This document shows, piece after piece, positions 46,187 through 57,987 of a stretch of DNA of 64,000 bases. The notes beneath the pieces were generated by a model. That model was not told the origin of the DNA. It saw only the letters and a list, made by a program, of their open reading frames with translations, and did no database searches. This DNA comes from Saccharum officinarum (lineage: Eukaryota > Streptophyta > Magnoliopsida > Poales > Poaceae), in contig CM036197.1 in NCBI GenBank assembly GCA_020631735.1, forward strand, positions 46,113,880 to 46,177,879, in the 5' to 3' direction. Position 1 is the first letter of the stretch. The number at the start of each line of letters is the position of its first letter. Position numbers and translations under genes: made by a program.

Positions 46187-49142
46187 CCAAAATGACTAAT
46201 TTGCCCTCTAGGTAAGGTTTAACCATGAGATGACCTATAGAGTGCCTTAGTTTGACTGCTTAAAAAGTCTAGCCTAGAGATCTTGCATGGATGTGCACCG
46301 TTTACCAAAGTTGTAGCAAATTTATCAAGAAACAAAAGTTTTAATACGACCATCTCATAAAAATGGCTGGAACATGCTCAAACAGGGCCCACAAGTCAGT
46401 GAGAGGGCTGCCCAACACTTAGAATTATTTCTAAATCTGAAATGTGACATTTACAGTTTCATGTGCCCACCTTTGGAGCATTGTAACTCTCAAACCGTGC
46501 CGAACTAGCTTGAGCTCCTATTGACAAACTTGTAGATCTCATATCCTTCTACAATTTTGCTAACTATGGCTCACACCGAATTAGCCTAGATTAGGAGCTA
46601 TGAGGCGTTGAAATCGCTCTGTCAGTCAGTCACCGGAGCTCCGATTCAGTCGGATTCAAAATTTCAGTTGGACAGTATGGTCGACCGGCTCAGGGCCAAG
46701 CCACCGTGTGGTGTCTATGCCCAGCCAGTTCCTCCATGTCACGCGTGCATGCTCACAGTTGAAGACCATGCCAACACCTCACTCCTCCCTCTCTCTCGCC
46801 ATTTCATTTCTTCACTGTCCTCTCCACCGAGCGAGCGGCGACCGGAGGTGAGCGGCGACCGTCACTGTGTAACCCACCAAACCCAAGCGCCATTGTCCAA
46901 TTCCTCTGAGCCATAGCACCGCCCTGATCCCCTCCACGTCCTCGACCTCATCGAACAACCATTTTTGCCCCAGGTAGAGCTCACCATGACGGCGGCTCCA
47001 CTGTGTCGCCATTTTCGCTGCCAAGCCGAGCTCGCACGTGGCCGTGCCTCTCAGGCCTCTTACCGTCTCTTCTCTCCATTGCTCTGAGTCTGTCTTGTGT
47101 TGCTGATGCTCGCGGGGTAGGATACTAGGGCCGAGCCGCCGTCAACTCGCCGGAGCTGGCAAGCCACGGCCGTGTGCCGCCATTATCGTCGCCACCCTCC
47201 CTAGCACTGCCCTAGCTTCGATTAGCCGTACCCCTAGATGCGCACAACCGTGGTGAACCCACTAGTACCCTCGGCCTCATCGGAGTCGCCACCGGCGGTG
47301 AGCTACCGCCGTCGCCCTTCTTCCCTGCCCTTTCCCTCTCTGATCCGTGGGACCGCGCAGTTAGCGCGCGCGCGGGTGGGAGGCCGACCGCGGGCCAAGC
47401 AGGTCGAGCGGGCCACGCAGGCGTGTGGGCCGTGCAGGCCGAGTGTGTCACGTGTGTTACCAGGCCACGCAGGGTCACGGGCCGGCCCAGTCACCGGATG
47501 AATTGCTTAGGGTTTCAGTTTTGTTTTGTTTTTATTCTTTTTCACAGATTTAAGGCTAGATTCAAAATTTCTTATCTCTTAAATGGTAGATTCAATTGGG
47601 GTGGTTCTAATTTTGTGGTGTTTCTAGTAAAGTCTAGTTTATTTAGAAAATATGAAATATGATATGTTCTGTTATGAAAATCTGAGTTATTAATTATGCC
47701 TTTTAATCATGCTCTAAATGGAGAAAATTGTATCCCTTGCTGTGAAGCTCCAAATGGAATGAAAATTTTATGGTGTGATGTCTATGCATGAATAGCTTGT
47801 AGTTTAAATTTTACCCAGTTTGGACACTGTATGATGGAGTAATGTATTTAACTTGTTGGTATGGTTGTAACTTGAGCTAATTTTCATATTTTATTTGTAC
47901 ATCCAATGGGGATGAAATTTGGTGAATGTTGTTCTTATGCTAGGAAGATGCTAGAAAAAATATGAAATATGTTGTTTGATACTTTCAATAGGGTTTCCTA
48001 TTTATGCTAGGAGTAGACATGCCATCTGTTATTTTTGTTATAGTAAGTTCTGCTTATCCAATTGCTTTGAAATTTTTATGGTAGTCTAGGTGAAGCATGA
48101 GGTAGCCATTGTAATTTTTGTAGATTTTTCTGTCTAGTTTTACTATATGTTGCTTTAATCCTCCTTTTATCTAAATGAATCAATAAATGGCATTAAAGAA
48201 ATAATTTAGATGTTGGCACCACACTTTCTGGTATTCTTTTGATATGAGAAATAAGTTGGTAAACTTGGTTTAACTCAAATGTGCTTTTGTTACATCATTA
48301 AATAATTAAGTTAGTTAATCTGCCAATTCTGGACAGATTTTGAGATGTTGTTAGTTACTCCATGTAAATGATGTTTTCATGTCTTGTGGTCTATAGCAAA
48401 GTTGTTGTGAATTTCATGATCTAACTACTGTTAAATTTTGGTGACATTTGGTCACTTAGTTTAGGAGTTATAGCTGTTCAAAGTTGGTTCTCAGCTTTAC
48501 TTGCTCTCTGTTTGAACAGAGCAGATTCTGTGTTTGCTCGATTTCGACCTAGTGAACTTTATAATCATGCTTTGGTGATTATAAATGAATTGTAGATAAT
48601 TTTATAAGTTTTTCAGATTGTCCTCTTGCAAGTCATTTGGATTTGCAGAACTCCTGTTGTGATTAATTTACTGAACTATTCTTTTTTATGTTAACCCGAA
48701 GCTTTCTGTTAAGTGTGTTTCTATTATACTTAAGCACGTTCGTGATGCTATTAGGTTCTTAAATTGATTAAGGTGAGTTTAGGTGCAGGTGTTAGGCCTT
48801 TAACTGAATATGAACATCTTTATCTTAGGTTATGCAAATTAGGTAAGTGTGATCTTGTGCTTCCAAGTCAAGTTAGATACATGTTTTAAAGTGATTTGAA
48901 TAGAGCTATTAGTAATCAGTAAACGAGTGTCCAATGATGTTGGTTAAGTACTTACTTATTGTTATCCATTCATCATGAGCATCATGTCATTCCTTATACA
49001 CCCATGATATTTATCTTGTGCATATGCATGCAATAGGTGTTCCGGAGGGAGTCATGCTTCTGGAATTCGAGAAGAACTCGGAGGAGCAAACCTCGGAGCA
49101 GGAGGTGTAGGCCCCCGAAGGAACAACAGAAGGAGAATGGTG

Positions 49143-49199
49143 GAGTGTCCGGACCACACGCCTTGTAACTTCGTGAAAGGCAAGTCTCAGAGCATTATA
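49143..49199 (+). other. Conserved CPDH peptide motif (second copy)
   Basis: Translates to ECPDHTPCNFVKGKSQSII. Upstream (49050-49110) the same frame region is Glu-rich, as in the copy at 1145-1201. Stops lie close on both sides, so no long protein remains. Confidence 0.5.
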
Positions 49200-49383
49200 A
49201 GCCTCCTAATTTCTGAAATGAAATTAAAGTATTATGTTATATATATTGTTGCATTAAGTTTAGGTGTTGGATGAAAACACTTGTTGCATTGGTTATCCAA
49301 TCCTTGTCCAGATATTGATACCCTGAATCCTAAGTAGCTCAGGCTCGTGTAGTTGCTTAGCCCTGCTTTAATGTGGTAGAAGT

Positions 49384-49404
49384 CAGGTGATTTTCTATCA
49401 CCTG
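49384..49404 (+). other. Conserved stem-loop (second copy)
   Basis: CAGGTGAT-TTTCT-ATCACCTG, a perfect 8-bp stem with a 5-nt loop; partner at 953-973. Confidence 0.6.
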
Positions 49405-49575
49405 CGAGCTATAGGAATATACATATGACACAGTTGGCTATATTTGCTATCGTGAAAAAGAATCTACCTTAATTTGAAATAAAGACCGGGCAGAGGCTCG
49501 TCGGTTTGCAGTGACACCGTCTGTGTTGATTAAGGACCGATTCTTAGAGCCTTTCTTTGTCATGTTGAACGCATG

Positions 49576-52500
49576 TGAAGGGTCAAGATGGTGGACTAGA
49601 GAGGGGGTGAATAGTCATTTCTAAAACTTAATTGCATCGGCTAACCGAAATAAGTGCGGAATTAAATCTATCGATCTAGCCAAGACTATACCCCTTTATC
49701 TATAACTTTAGCACCTTACAAAAGATCCTAATTAAGCAACTAAGGTGCCAAGCAAAGCAAGAGTTCACCTAATCAATTTTAGAGCAAGGTCACACAAACT
49801 TATGTATTAGTACTTTGCTAACCGAGGGAGCTTCCACACAACTAGTGAAGCAAAAGCACAAAGCCCCTAAGCTCACTAGCAATGCTCAATAACAAGGCAA
49901 CCAATGCCAAATTAGAGAGCGCAAATTACTTGGCTACACAAACTAAGCAATGTGACTAACAAGGTTACACAAACTAAATTAGCCACGCAAAGGGGATACT
50001 TCTAGCTACACAAGCAAAAAGATATCTAGCTAGCTACACAAGCACAACTAGATACAAGAGCAACAACACAAACAAAATATATATATGAAAGTAAATACAA
50101 GCTTGTGTTGCACGAAGGCAACCATCGAGAAGAGTAGACAATGTTGACACGGTGATTTTCTCCCGAGGTTCACTTGGTTGCCACCAAGCTACGTTCCCGT
50201 TGTGTCGACCAACACTTCATGGTTCGATGGCTAATCAGTATCCACAACCAAACTCTCCCAAAGAGCACCATAAGAACCCACCATCAAGTGTGGTAGCTCA
50301 ATGACACGCTCTACTAGAGTTGCTCTTCGTAATCCCCACGGGGTGAGTACAATCCCCCTCACAAAGCTTCTCTAGAGCCTTGCACAATCTTCTTGCGAGC
50401 TTCGACAGAGCCACAAGCCACCAAGCCGTCTAGGAGGTGGCAACCTCCAAGAGTAACAAGCACCACTAGCTTGCAACTCAAACACCTAGTACCACTTGAT
50501 ACAATCCTCACGATGCAAAGCACTAGAATCACACTCACTCGCAATCGATTTGCACTCTTGCAAGCACAAGTGAGTTAGAGGCTCTCCTAGCACTCCCAAA
50601 GCATGGACACTAAGTCCCAAGGGTGCCAAGCACCAGCCAAGGCCAGCCACCACTTATATTTATAGCCCCACAAACGAATATAGCCGTTGCCCCTTCACTG
50701 GGCGATTTTGGGACGAGCGGACGCGCCGGTCGAACTGACCAGATGCGCTACACCGCGTCTGGTTACTCGCAACCGTCCATGTGTCATCCTACGTTCAACG
50801 TCATCCACGTGATTCCAACGGTCACTTGCACGCCAACGGTGAAAGGTCTTGATGGCTAGAGGGGGTGAATAGCCTTTTAAAAATTTCTACAAAGACAAAC
50901 TAAACAAGTTTATCAAAATAACAAGTAGCGAGATGTGAGTTTTGCTTAGCCTACGGGGTGTTTGCAGGCCACCTATCCAATTCATAATTCTAGTATATTT
51001 TCACTCAACCGCACAAGTCAAACCGAGAAGGTAACTACAACTACAACTAGCAAGCTACACAAAAGAGCTAACTAGCTAGCAACGATAACTAAGAAACTAA
51101 TGCGGAGTTGAGTTAGGAGAGTTTCACCGAGGGACGAAGTATTGAGCCAACTAATATGATCAACAATGAATACCAAGATAACCGAACACGGGGATCAATC
51201 AATCACAATATGAAAGTGATGACACGAAGATTTATCCCGAGGTTCACGTGCTTGCCAGCACGCTAGTCCCCGTTGTGTCCCTCTTCACCATGTGGTTTGG
51301 TGGCTAATCGGTCTCACACCGAGCCTCTTAAAAGGCGCCAAAAGAACCTACCAAATAGGAAAAGGTTGCAATGACATGAGCAATTTACTAACGTTGCCTT
51401 TGGCGCTTCGCCGAGGTAGGCACAAACCCCTCACAATCACCGGAGATGGCCAAGAACAATCACCAACTCTTACCAACGCCTCCAAGCTGCTCTAAGCCGT
51501 CTAGGTGGCGGCAACCACCAAGAGAAACAAGAATCCCACAGCAAATCAACCACCAAGTGCCAACTAGATGCAATCTCACAATACAAATGCACTCGGATCA
51601 CTCAATCTCACTTCGAATATGCAAAGAAGCAAGAGAGATGAGTGGAAGGGGAGTTGCTTAGCTCAAAGTGCTCACAAGTATGTAAAATGTCCAAGAGATG
51701 GAGCCTTGAGCCGGCCAATGAGTATTTATAGATGTACCCCTTCGAATATAGCCGTTAGGCACTTGAAACAACCGAAGTCACGCTGACCGGACGTGCTGGT
51801 CAAACTGACCGGACGTGCCGATCGCACAGCGCCTACGCTCGCGAACCACCGACCGGACGTGCTCCACGCAATGACCGAACGCGCGAAGCTCGACCGGACG
51901 CGCTGGTCCCATAACGGACCGGACACGCTAGTCAAGCCTAAGCCGCGCTCCAACGAAACAGCGACCGGACACGCTGCACAACTGACCGGACGCCACAGTA
52001 CCAGCGCCCGGTTGGAGTCCAGTAAGCTCCCTCAACGACCGGACGTGTCCAGTTGACTGTGACCGGACGCGTCACCGCGTCCGATCAAAAAACTGAAACA
52101 CACGCAGATGCTGAACACTGACCGAACGCGTCCGGTCAAACAGAGACCGCGTCCGGTCCAACGTCTGGTCACCTCTATGACCTCTGTTCGCCTCCGTTTC
52201 TTTTTTTGACTTCCAGCGTAGTGGAAAAAGGTCGTTTTAACTCCTCGAAAACGCCTGAATCCCGCCTCGCAAGCTCGGCGAGAGAGAGAGGACCCCAAAC
52301 CCTCTCTACCGCTCAAACTCCAACGCCATCGTAAATGTGCTAACACCACCAAGTGATCACGTCATGTGTAAGTGTGTTAGCATTTTCACAATCAATTTTC
52401 GAGGCGTTATTAGTTCTATCCAAATGCATATGATTATGAAATGCACACCTAGAGGCACTTAGGAGTTCAATAGCCGCGTTATTCCCCTCTTTATAGTACG

Positions 52501-53952
52501 ACTAGCTATCCTATAATATAACCACACCCACTAGGTGTCTTGGTTACTAAAACACAACCCTTAAGCATATACCTTTGTCTTGATCACGTAGGGTTGCGTC
52601 CAAATCCAAGTGTGGCTATCATGATCACCATATCCATCTTGCCACCAACCTTAGAATATACTAATCTTCACATGCTACATACAACTTAGGCATAGGATTA
52701 GTACTTAGGCATTGTCACTAATTACCAACACCAAATATAGAGCTTTCAAACGGTCAAGAGATCGACCGGACGCGCCACCTGCACAGATCGGACGCGCAGG
52801 TCACGCACAGCGCCTGTGCCCACGAAGCACCGACCAGACGCGCTGCAGAACTGACCGGACGCGTTACACCCGACGTCCGGTTTGAGTCCAGTAAGGGTCC
52901 ACTCGCGACCGAACACGTCCGATCGACCTCGTGATCTGCAAACCCTCTAAGTGCCTAACCAGACGTGTCGGTCCCCGCGAGTGACCGGACGCACCGGTGC
53001 AAAACCCTAGCCTGCGCGCGTGTGTAGCAGCTACTACTGACTGGACGCGTCCGGTTAAGTCGAGACCACGTCCGGTTCAACGTCCGGTCACCCCAGTGAT
53101 CTCCGTTCGCCTCCGTTTCTATCCACGATGACTTAGAGAAAATCACCGCCTCTGGCACAGTGGAAAATAAGCGTTTCACTTCTACAAAAAGCGTCGAATC
53201 CATCTAGATACTTAGATTACTTTCTCAATCTCTACCGCTCAAACTCCACTGCCTTCGCAAATATGCCAACACCAACAAGTGATCACCACTTTGTGCACGT
53301 GTGTTAGCATTTTCACAATCATTTTCTTTAAAAGAGTTAGCCACTCAACTTGTCACACCACTCGATCCTAGCACGTATGCAAAGTTAGATCGCTCAAGTG
53401 GCACTAGATGACCGATGTGCAAACAAGTTCGCCCCTCTTGATAGTACGGTCATCTATCCTAAATCCGGTCATCAACTTCTCTATACACCTATGACCGGTG
53501 TAATGAAAATGCCCTAGGTTATACCTTTGCCTTGCGCATTCCATTCTAACTCCTCCAACGTTGATGCAACACATGCACCAACCAATCATCAAATGATATG
53601 ATCCACTTCATATCATCACGTGACCATATTAGTTCTTCGATCTTGACCTCACTTGCTCTTCACCGTTGCGTTGGTCCATCGGTGCCAAGTCTTGCTCAAG
53701 CTTCACCGTCACACGTGGTCCCTCGCTTCAAAGCCTCCGACTTGTCCTTCACACTTGCAACCGGTCTATCGAGCCAAGCCTCATCTTGATCTTCTCCACC
53801 TTGGTCACATGACTCCATGTCATGTCTCATATGCAATAAGCTCCTTCATGACACCATCACCTTGTGGACTAATTTTCTCTGTATCTCACATAAACACAAT
53901 TAGTCCACCTAAGGTTGTCACTCAATTACCAAAACCAAACAAGGACCTTTCA
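49576..53952 (-). mobile_element. Sirevirus solo LTR (outer), with GCATG target duplication
   Basis: On the minus strand TGAAAGGTCCTTGTTTGG ... CACCCCCTCTCTAGTCC ... GACCCTTCA. GCATG is found at 49571-49575 and 53953-53957. Its own length is about 2.46 kb; the inner solo LTR and its extra 5 bp make up the rest. It carries GACCGGACGCG repeats at about 50715-50765 and 52757-53095, like the LTRs of the element at 4375. No interior sequence remains, so it arose by recombination between two LTRs. Confidence 0.92.
50840..52748 (-). mobile_element. Sirevirus solo LTR (inner), with AACGG target duplication
   Basis: Plus strand TGAAAGGTCTTGATGGCTAG ... AATATAGAGCTTTCA, 1909 bp, with AACGG at 50835-50839 and 52749-52753. 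Removing it and one AACGG restores the outer LTR. Dense CCGGACGCG-type repeats lie at 51783-52165. It is younger than the outer LTR by position. Confidence 0.93.
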
Positions 53953-55044
53953 GCATGCCTCTCTCTTAGCTGGCCGGACCTGAGTGCTTGATCGTGAATC
54001 CAAGTAGCTCAACTCAGGCCGGGCTCTGGCAAGTATAAAGTACGTCTCGGAAGGGAGCCGTAGGCGTGAGTCCAAGGGCAGGTGATTTAAAAGTCCTGAT
54101 CGTCATGGCAGAAGGGTAATCCTGGGAGTGCTGGCGCTGACTGAACCCGCGAAGTTGATTCCTGAGTTGTACCAAAGGTGACCCACGGCTACCCTTGCAA
54201 AGTATGCCAAGGTGAGAGTTAGTTATACCCCTCAGCTGAGTTATAATTCGATTCGAGTCGCCGTCTCTCACTGTTTAGTGAGAACTTAACGGGAGTATCT
54301 CCACAGTAGATACACTAAATAACATGATGATTCAGGAATGATGATATGATGTTGATAGCCTTATTATACCTGCTATGGTTAATATTGTTTGCTCCTAATA
54401 AGTGAGTGCTCTAGTACATGTGCTAATATAATTGGCAGGTAAATGATGATGAACTTGATGCTAAGTTTAATTGGTTACCTATGTTCATAAGCTCTTTTAT
54501 GTAATTGTGTCAAGCTAGCCCACCTTATAAGCCTTGCATGATCCTTGGTGTCCTTTATTTCTGGTTTTTTATGGGTAAGTCTAGCTGAGTACCTCCTCGT
54601 ACTCAGGGTTTATTTCCCACCTGTTGCAGATGACCAGTTCTACTTTAGTTGCTGCAAGTATTGTCTTCTCCCTGTTGGAGACGAGGACTAGATCGTTGGG
54701 CGCGATCTCTGCTAATTATTTTATCTGAGATGCTTTTGGTTGGACATGACTACTACCTGGCATTGTATTTGAAACTATAAAGTTATGTACGAAACTATGC
54801 TGCTTCCGTAAAACAAACTTGATTTGTAATATTTTGTTTGAACTCCGATGGATGTAATCCGCATGCCACTTGTGAAATATTGTAACGAATGATGTGTTAT
54901 GTTGAATCACTACGATCTTGGTTTGTATGTCGAAAGTTGTTTGAAATCTTTCGAGATTTTCGGACTACCGGGATTATAGGAGCTTAAGTACAGCAATTTA
55001 ATCACTTCGGTGATTGTTTTTACACTTGCGTTCTTATAATTTGA

Positions 55045-55949
55045 CCGGAGCTAGCCGCAGTCATCTGCCGTGGAAATTTCGATTTGGGCAGAGGCGCTGG
55101 AAACGTGTCCGACTGCCACAATGGCCGCCTCATCGTCTACATTATGGCTGATGATCGCCCCGGCCAAACAACAGTGTGCAGACCGTTGCACCCTGGGAGA
55201 GGAGCCACGGTCCTTCCACTGCCCCAGATCCCTTCCGTGGGTCATGATAGCGTTGACATCCACTCTCATGATTTCTGTTCCATGGTGATGGTGGTGACGA
55301 CATGGCCATCTCTGTGGCGACCGTGATGCGCGATTTGTGGCAAGCAAGGGTCCAGTTACAGGATTTTCAAGCTGGAGACTGGGGCGAAGCCCGAAAGTCG
55401 GACCTGATACAGTTACGTGGACAGTGGAAGAGATGTGAACACGCTGCTTTGCTGACCCATGGCAAGATCTACCTGATATGCATGGCGCAGTACATTCTTG
55501 GAATAGATGTCCAATCCCTGAGCTTGTTCTCTATCAAACTTCCAAATGGAGTAAACATTGCTCTGTCCCGTGCAGAGGGTTCTGGATTCTATCTTGTTCA
55601 TGTGAGGAGGTTTCAGATCTCTGCCTGGCGCTACACTATGGACCACAGTAGCACAGGCAATTGGGAGCTGATCGATACAATTTCTTTGCGTCAGGTGTTT
55701 GGGCCCGATGCAGATCCTACTTGGTCTTCTCGGGGTGCTGATGTTCGAGTGGCTGCGGTTGGGGATAATGCTGATTTTGTGTTCCTGAGGATACAGAAGA
55801 AAGTCTTCTACTTGCATATTTCTAGCAGGACAATAGAGAAAGTGTATGAGCTAGCGCAACATGAATCCCTGTTCGGGATCTCTCCCTTCATGATGGTTTG
55901 GCCTCCCACCTTTCCTACATTGAATGGTGGGCATGATAATGATGAATGA
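55045..55949 (+). pseudogene. F-box gene, 3' part (broken)
   Basis: Continues the F-box protein: the first codons give PELAAVICRGNF, which follow directly on PFPQP from 45362, then GAGNVSDCHNGRLIVYIM. Near 55280, in a GTGATGGTGGTGACGAC run, the frame changes; the rest (QLQDFQAGDWGE, HGKIYLICMAQYILGIDV, LSRAEGSGFYLVHVRRFQI, WELIDTISLRQVFG, VAAVGDNADFVFLR, VFYLHISSRTIEKVYEL) is open to TGA at 55947. These are the C-terminal repeats of the grass F-box family. So the gene has both a large insertion and a small frameshift. A tandem F-box relative elsewhere may be intact. Confidence 0.85.
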
Positions 55950-57987
55950 TCCCACAATTTTGTTCCCATTGAACTGTACAACACTTTTCTTGTTCTGGGT
56001 TTATCATGTACTTCCATCTTTTTGCAGTGATCTAGATACTTAGATTACTTGTCTCAATCTAGATTACTTGTCTCCATCTAAATAAGATATTGTTGACAGT
56101 TGTCAAATATTTTAGAAGTTTAGATTATGAGATACTCATATTTTGCTCTGAACCCATTTTTTTTTAATCATAAACACTACATTGGGGCTAGATGATAACA
56201 CCACTTTCCCCATTGGTCTTACAGCTGGTATAATTGATAATCGTTTTGTTTGTCAAGCCGATGTTTCACTATTTTACCATAGTTTACTACTTCCATTTCT
56301 ATATATTAGGGAAACATTTTTTCTCCCCATTTTGTAGGGGAGCTACACATTTTGAAGTCTGATTCATCACTTTCTCCTATTCCCCCTGATTCTTTACTGT
56401 TGGGAATAGTGCCTGCAAAACCAACAACTTGGTTCAGCCATCAACAGCTTCTTCCCTCTGCTTTGTATCGCCATCATGAGAGGATTGGGAGTTTGAAAGG
56501 GTGCAAGCTATAAATGGAGACCATGCAACTGGTGTATTTTCTCCATGCGTGCATAAACAGACTAATACAGTCTTTTTTCTTGTTATCTTGATTTCATTTA
56601 ATCTGCATACTTAGAGCTAAAATGCCTAATAAAAGGAAATAGAGGGAGTAGTATTTTCAAAGTTAGAACATAAATCAAAGATTTTTGAGAAGTTTAGCCT
56701 ATGTCATCATTGCAATAGCATACATCACATTATCATACAACAAATGAAAAGCTGAGTTCCTCAACTACCGGCCCCTTTTACCATTCATCACATAACAACC
56801 TAAATGGAATGTGGAACTTGGACTGATTGTTGGCATTTCACAAAATGATTTAGTACTACACTAATGATTTAGATTACTTCCTAGGAAGCCAACTGATTTT
56901 ACATCATGATTTCCAGTTGAGGTATCTTTATGTAAAGATACAATAATTTTGGGACATCTCAAACTCCATTCTAGAAACAGAATCCATTCTGTTCACCCTT
57001 ATTTTTTGTTTGGGACTGTTCACATGGCCACTTCAACACCTGGAACTGGAAAAGAATGCAAGTGATCATTCCTTGCTTCTTTTTTCATGTGTTTTTTTCA
57101 TTCTTATTTTGCCATGCTAAGTATGTGGAAAAAGGGGAAATGGCTCAAAGGTCAAACCCCTGTGACATTTCTCTACAGTTGTTTTTTTATGTAGACAAAC
57201 CTACTGGCTTGCTATTATGAATTTGTCAAGTACTTCATGTAGCCGTGTTGTCTGATCCATTCCTATTTATGTTTGTACTTGATCTTATCAGAGCAAGGTG
57301 CCAGATTGGGCCAAGAACAAGTCATGAAGGCACAAGCTCATTCTGCAGCACAGGTACTGATGGATCGGTGGTACGTGGGTGGTGTGTACTAGTAGAATGA
57401 AGTGAATCAAGTGATTTGTGAAGTTTCTGGTGGTTGCAGCTATGTTAGGTGTTAAGTTATTTTCGGTGCATTAGCTAATTCTATTTGGCAGGCCTCTAAT
57501 CCGCTTTGATGTTAAATATCTTTTCCCAGCATGTGACATGTTTGGAAGGGATACTACTGGTCCTTTAAACCTCGTGTGGACCCTTTTAACAAAGGACTGT
57601 TGTCGCCCATAGTTGGGAAAAATCTTCTTGGACCATATAAGTGGGAATGTGGGATGAGGTCTTAACGTGTTTTACATGAATGCGTTTTACATGAAGGTGT
57701 TATCAAGTACTATGAATATTGATGAGCATTGATCATTTCAGGTTAGAATCATCCTAGTCAACAGTCATGTATAGAACTCTACTACTCTAGGTTAAGTCTA
57801 AACTGGTGGAAGTGTCAAGTTGTTGCCGGTTTAGATTTGAGCTATACTCAGTAAGTGTTGCTTACTGCATTTAAAGATATAGCTTGCTTAACCTGCGGCT
57901 GGAGCTCTCCTGCACCGTTCATTAATGTGCGGCCAGCTGAATTTGTATTTGGCCATGATACCCGTAAGCACACTATTCTGTAACTTA
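55950..57987 (+). other. F-box downstream region
   Basis: AT-rich, no coding frame. TTGATCTTATCAG at about 57280-57292 could be a splice acceptor to an untranslated exon (AGCAAGGTGCCAGATTGGGCC), but this is weak. I see no other element with clear ends. Confidence 0.35.

Larger units (their letters stand above)
45363..55044 (+). mobile_element. L-family gypsy-like insertion splitting the F-box gene
   Basis: Starts (T)ATAACACCCTAGGTGTTTGG and ends ...CTTGCGTTCTTATAATTTGA. Own length is about 4.9 kb after removing nested solo LTRs. It alternates AT-rich parts with a GC-rich block (46800-47500), carries a conserved peptide motif (49143-49199) and hairpin (49384-49404), and has no gag or pol. A second LTR copy is absent, so it may be one very long solo LTR or a non-autonomous element. 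No target duplication remains; the right end appears shortened by a deletion (see findings). Stretches 46187-49575 and 53953-55044 show nothing else I can name. Confidence 0.65.

Noticed and set aside
45363..55044. Helitron as the cause of the F-box split
   Set aside because: No TC start, no CTRR end with hairpin, not placed between A and T; LTR-like start shared with other L-family copies fits better.
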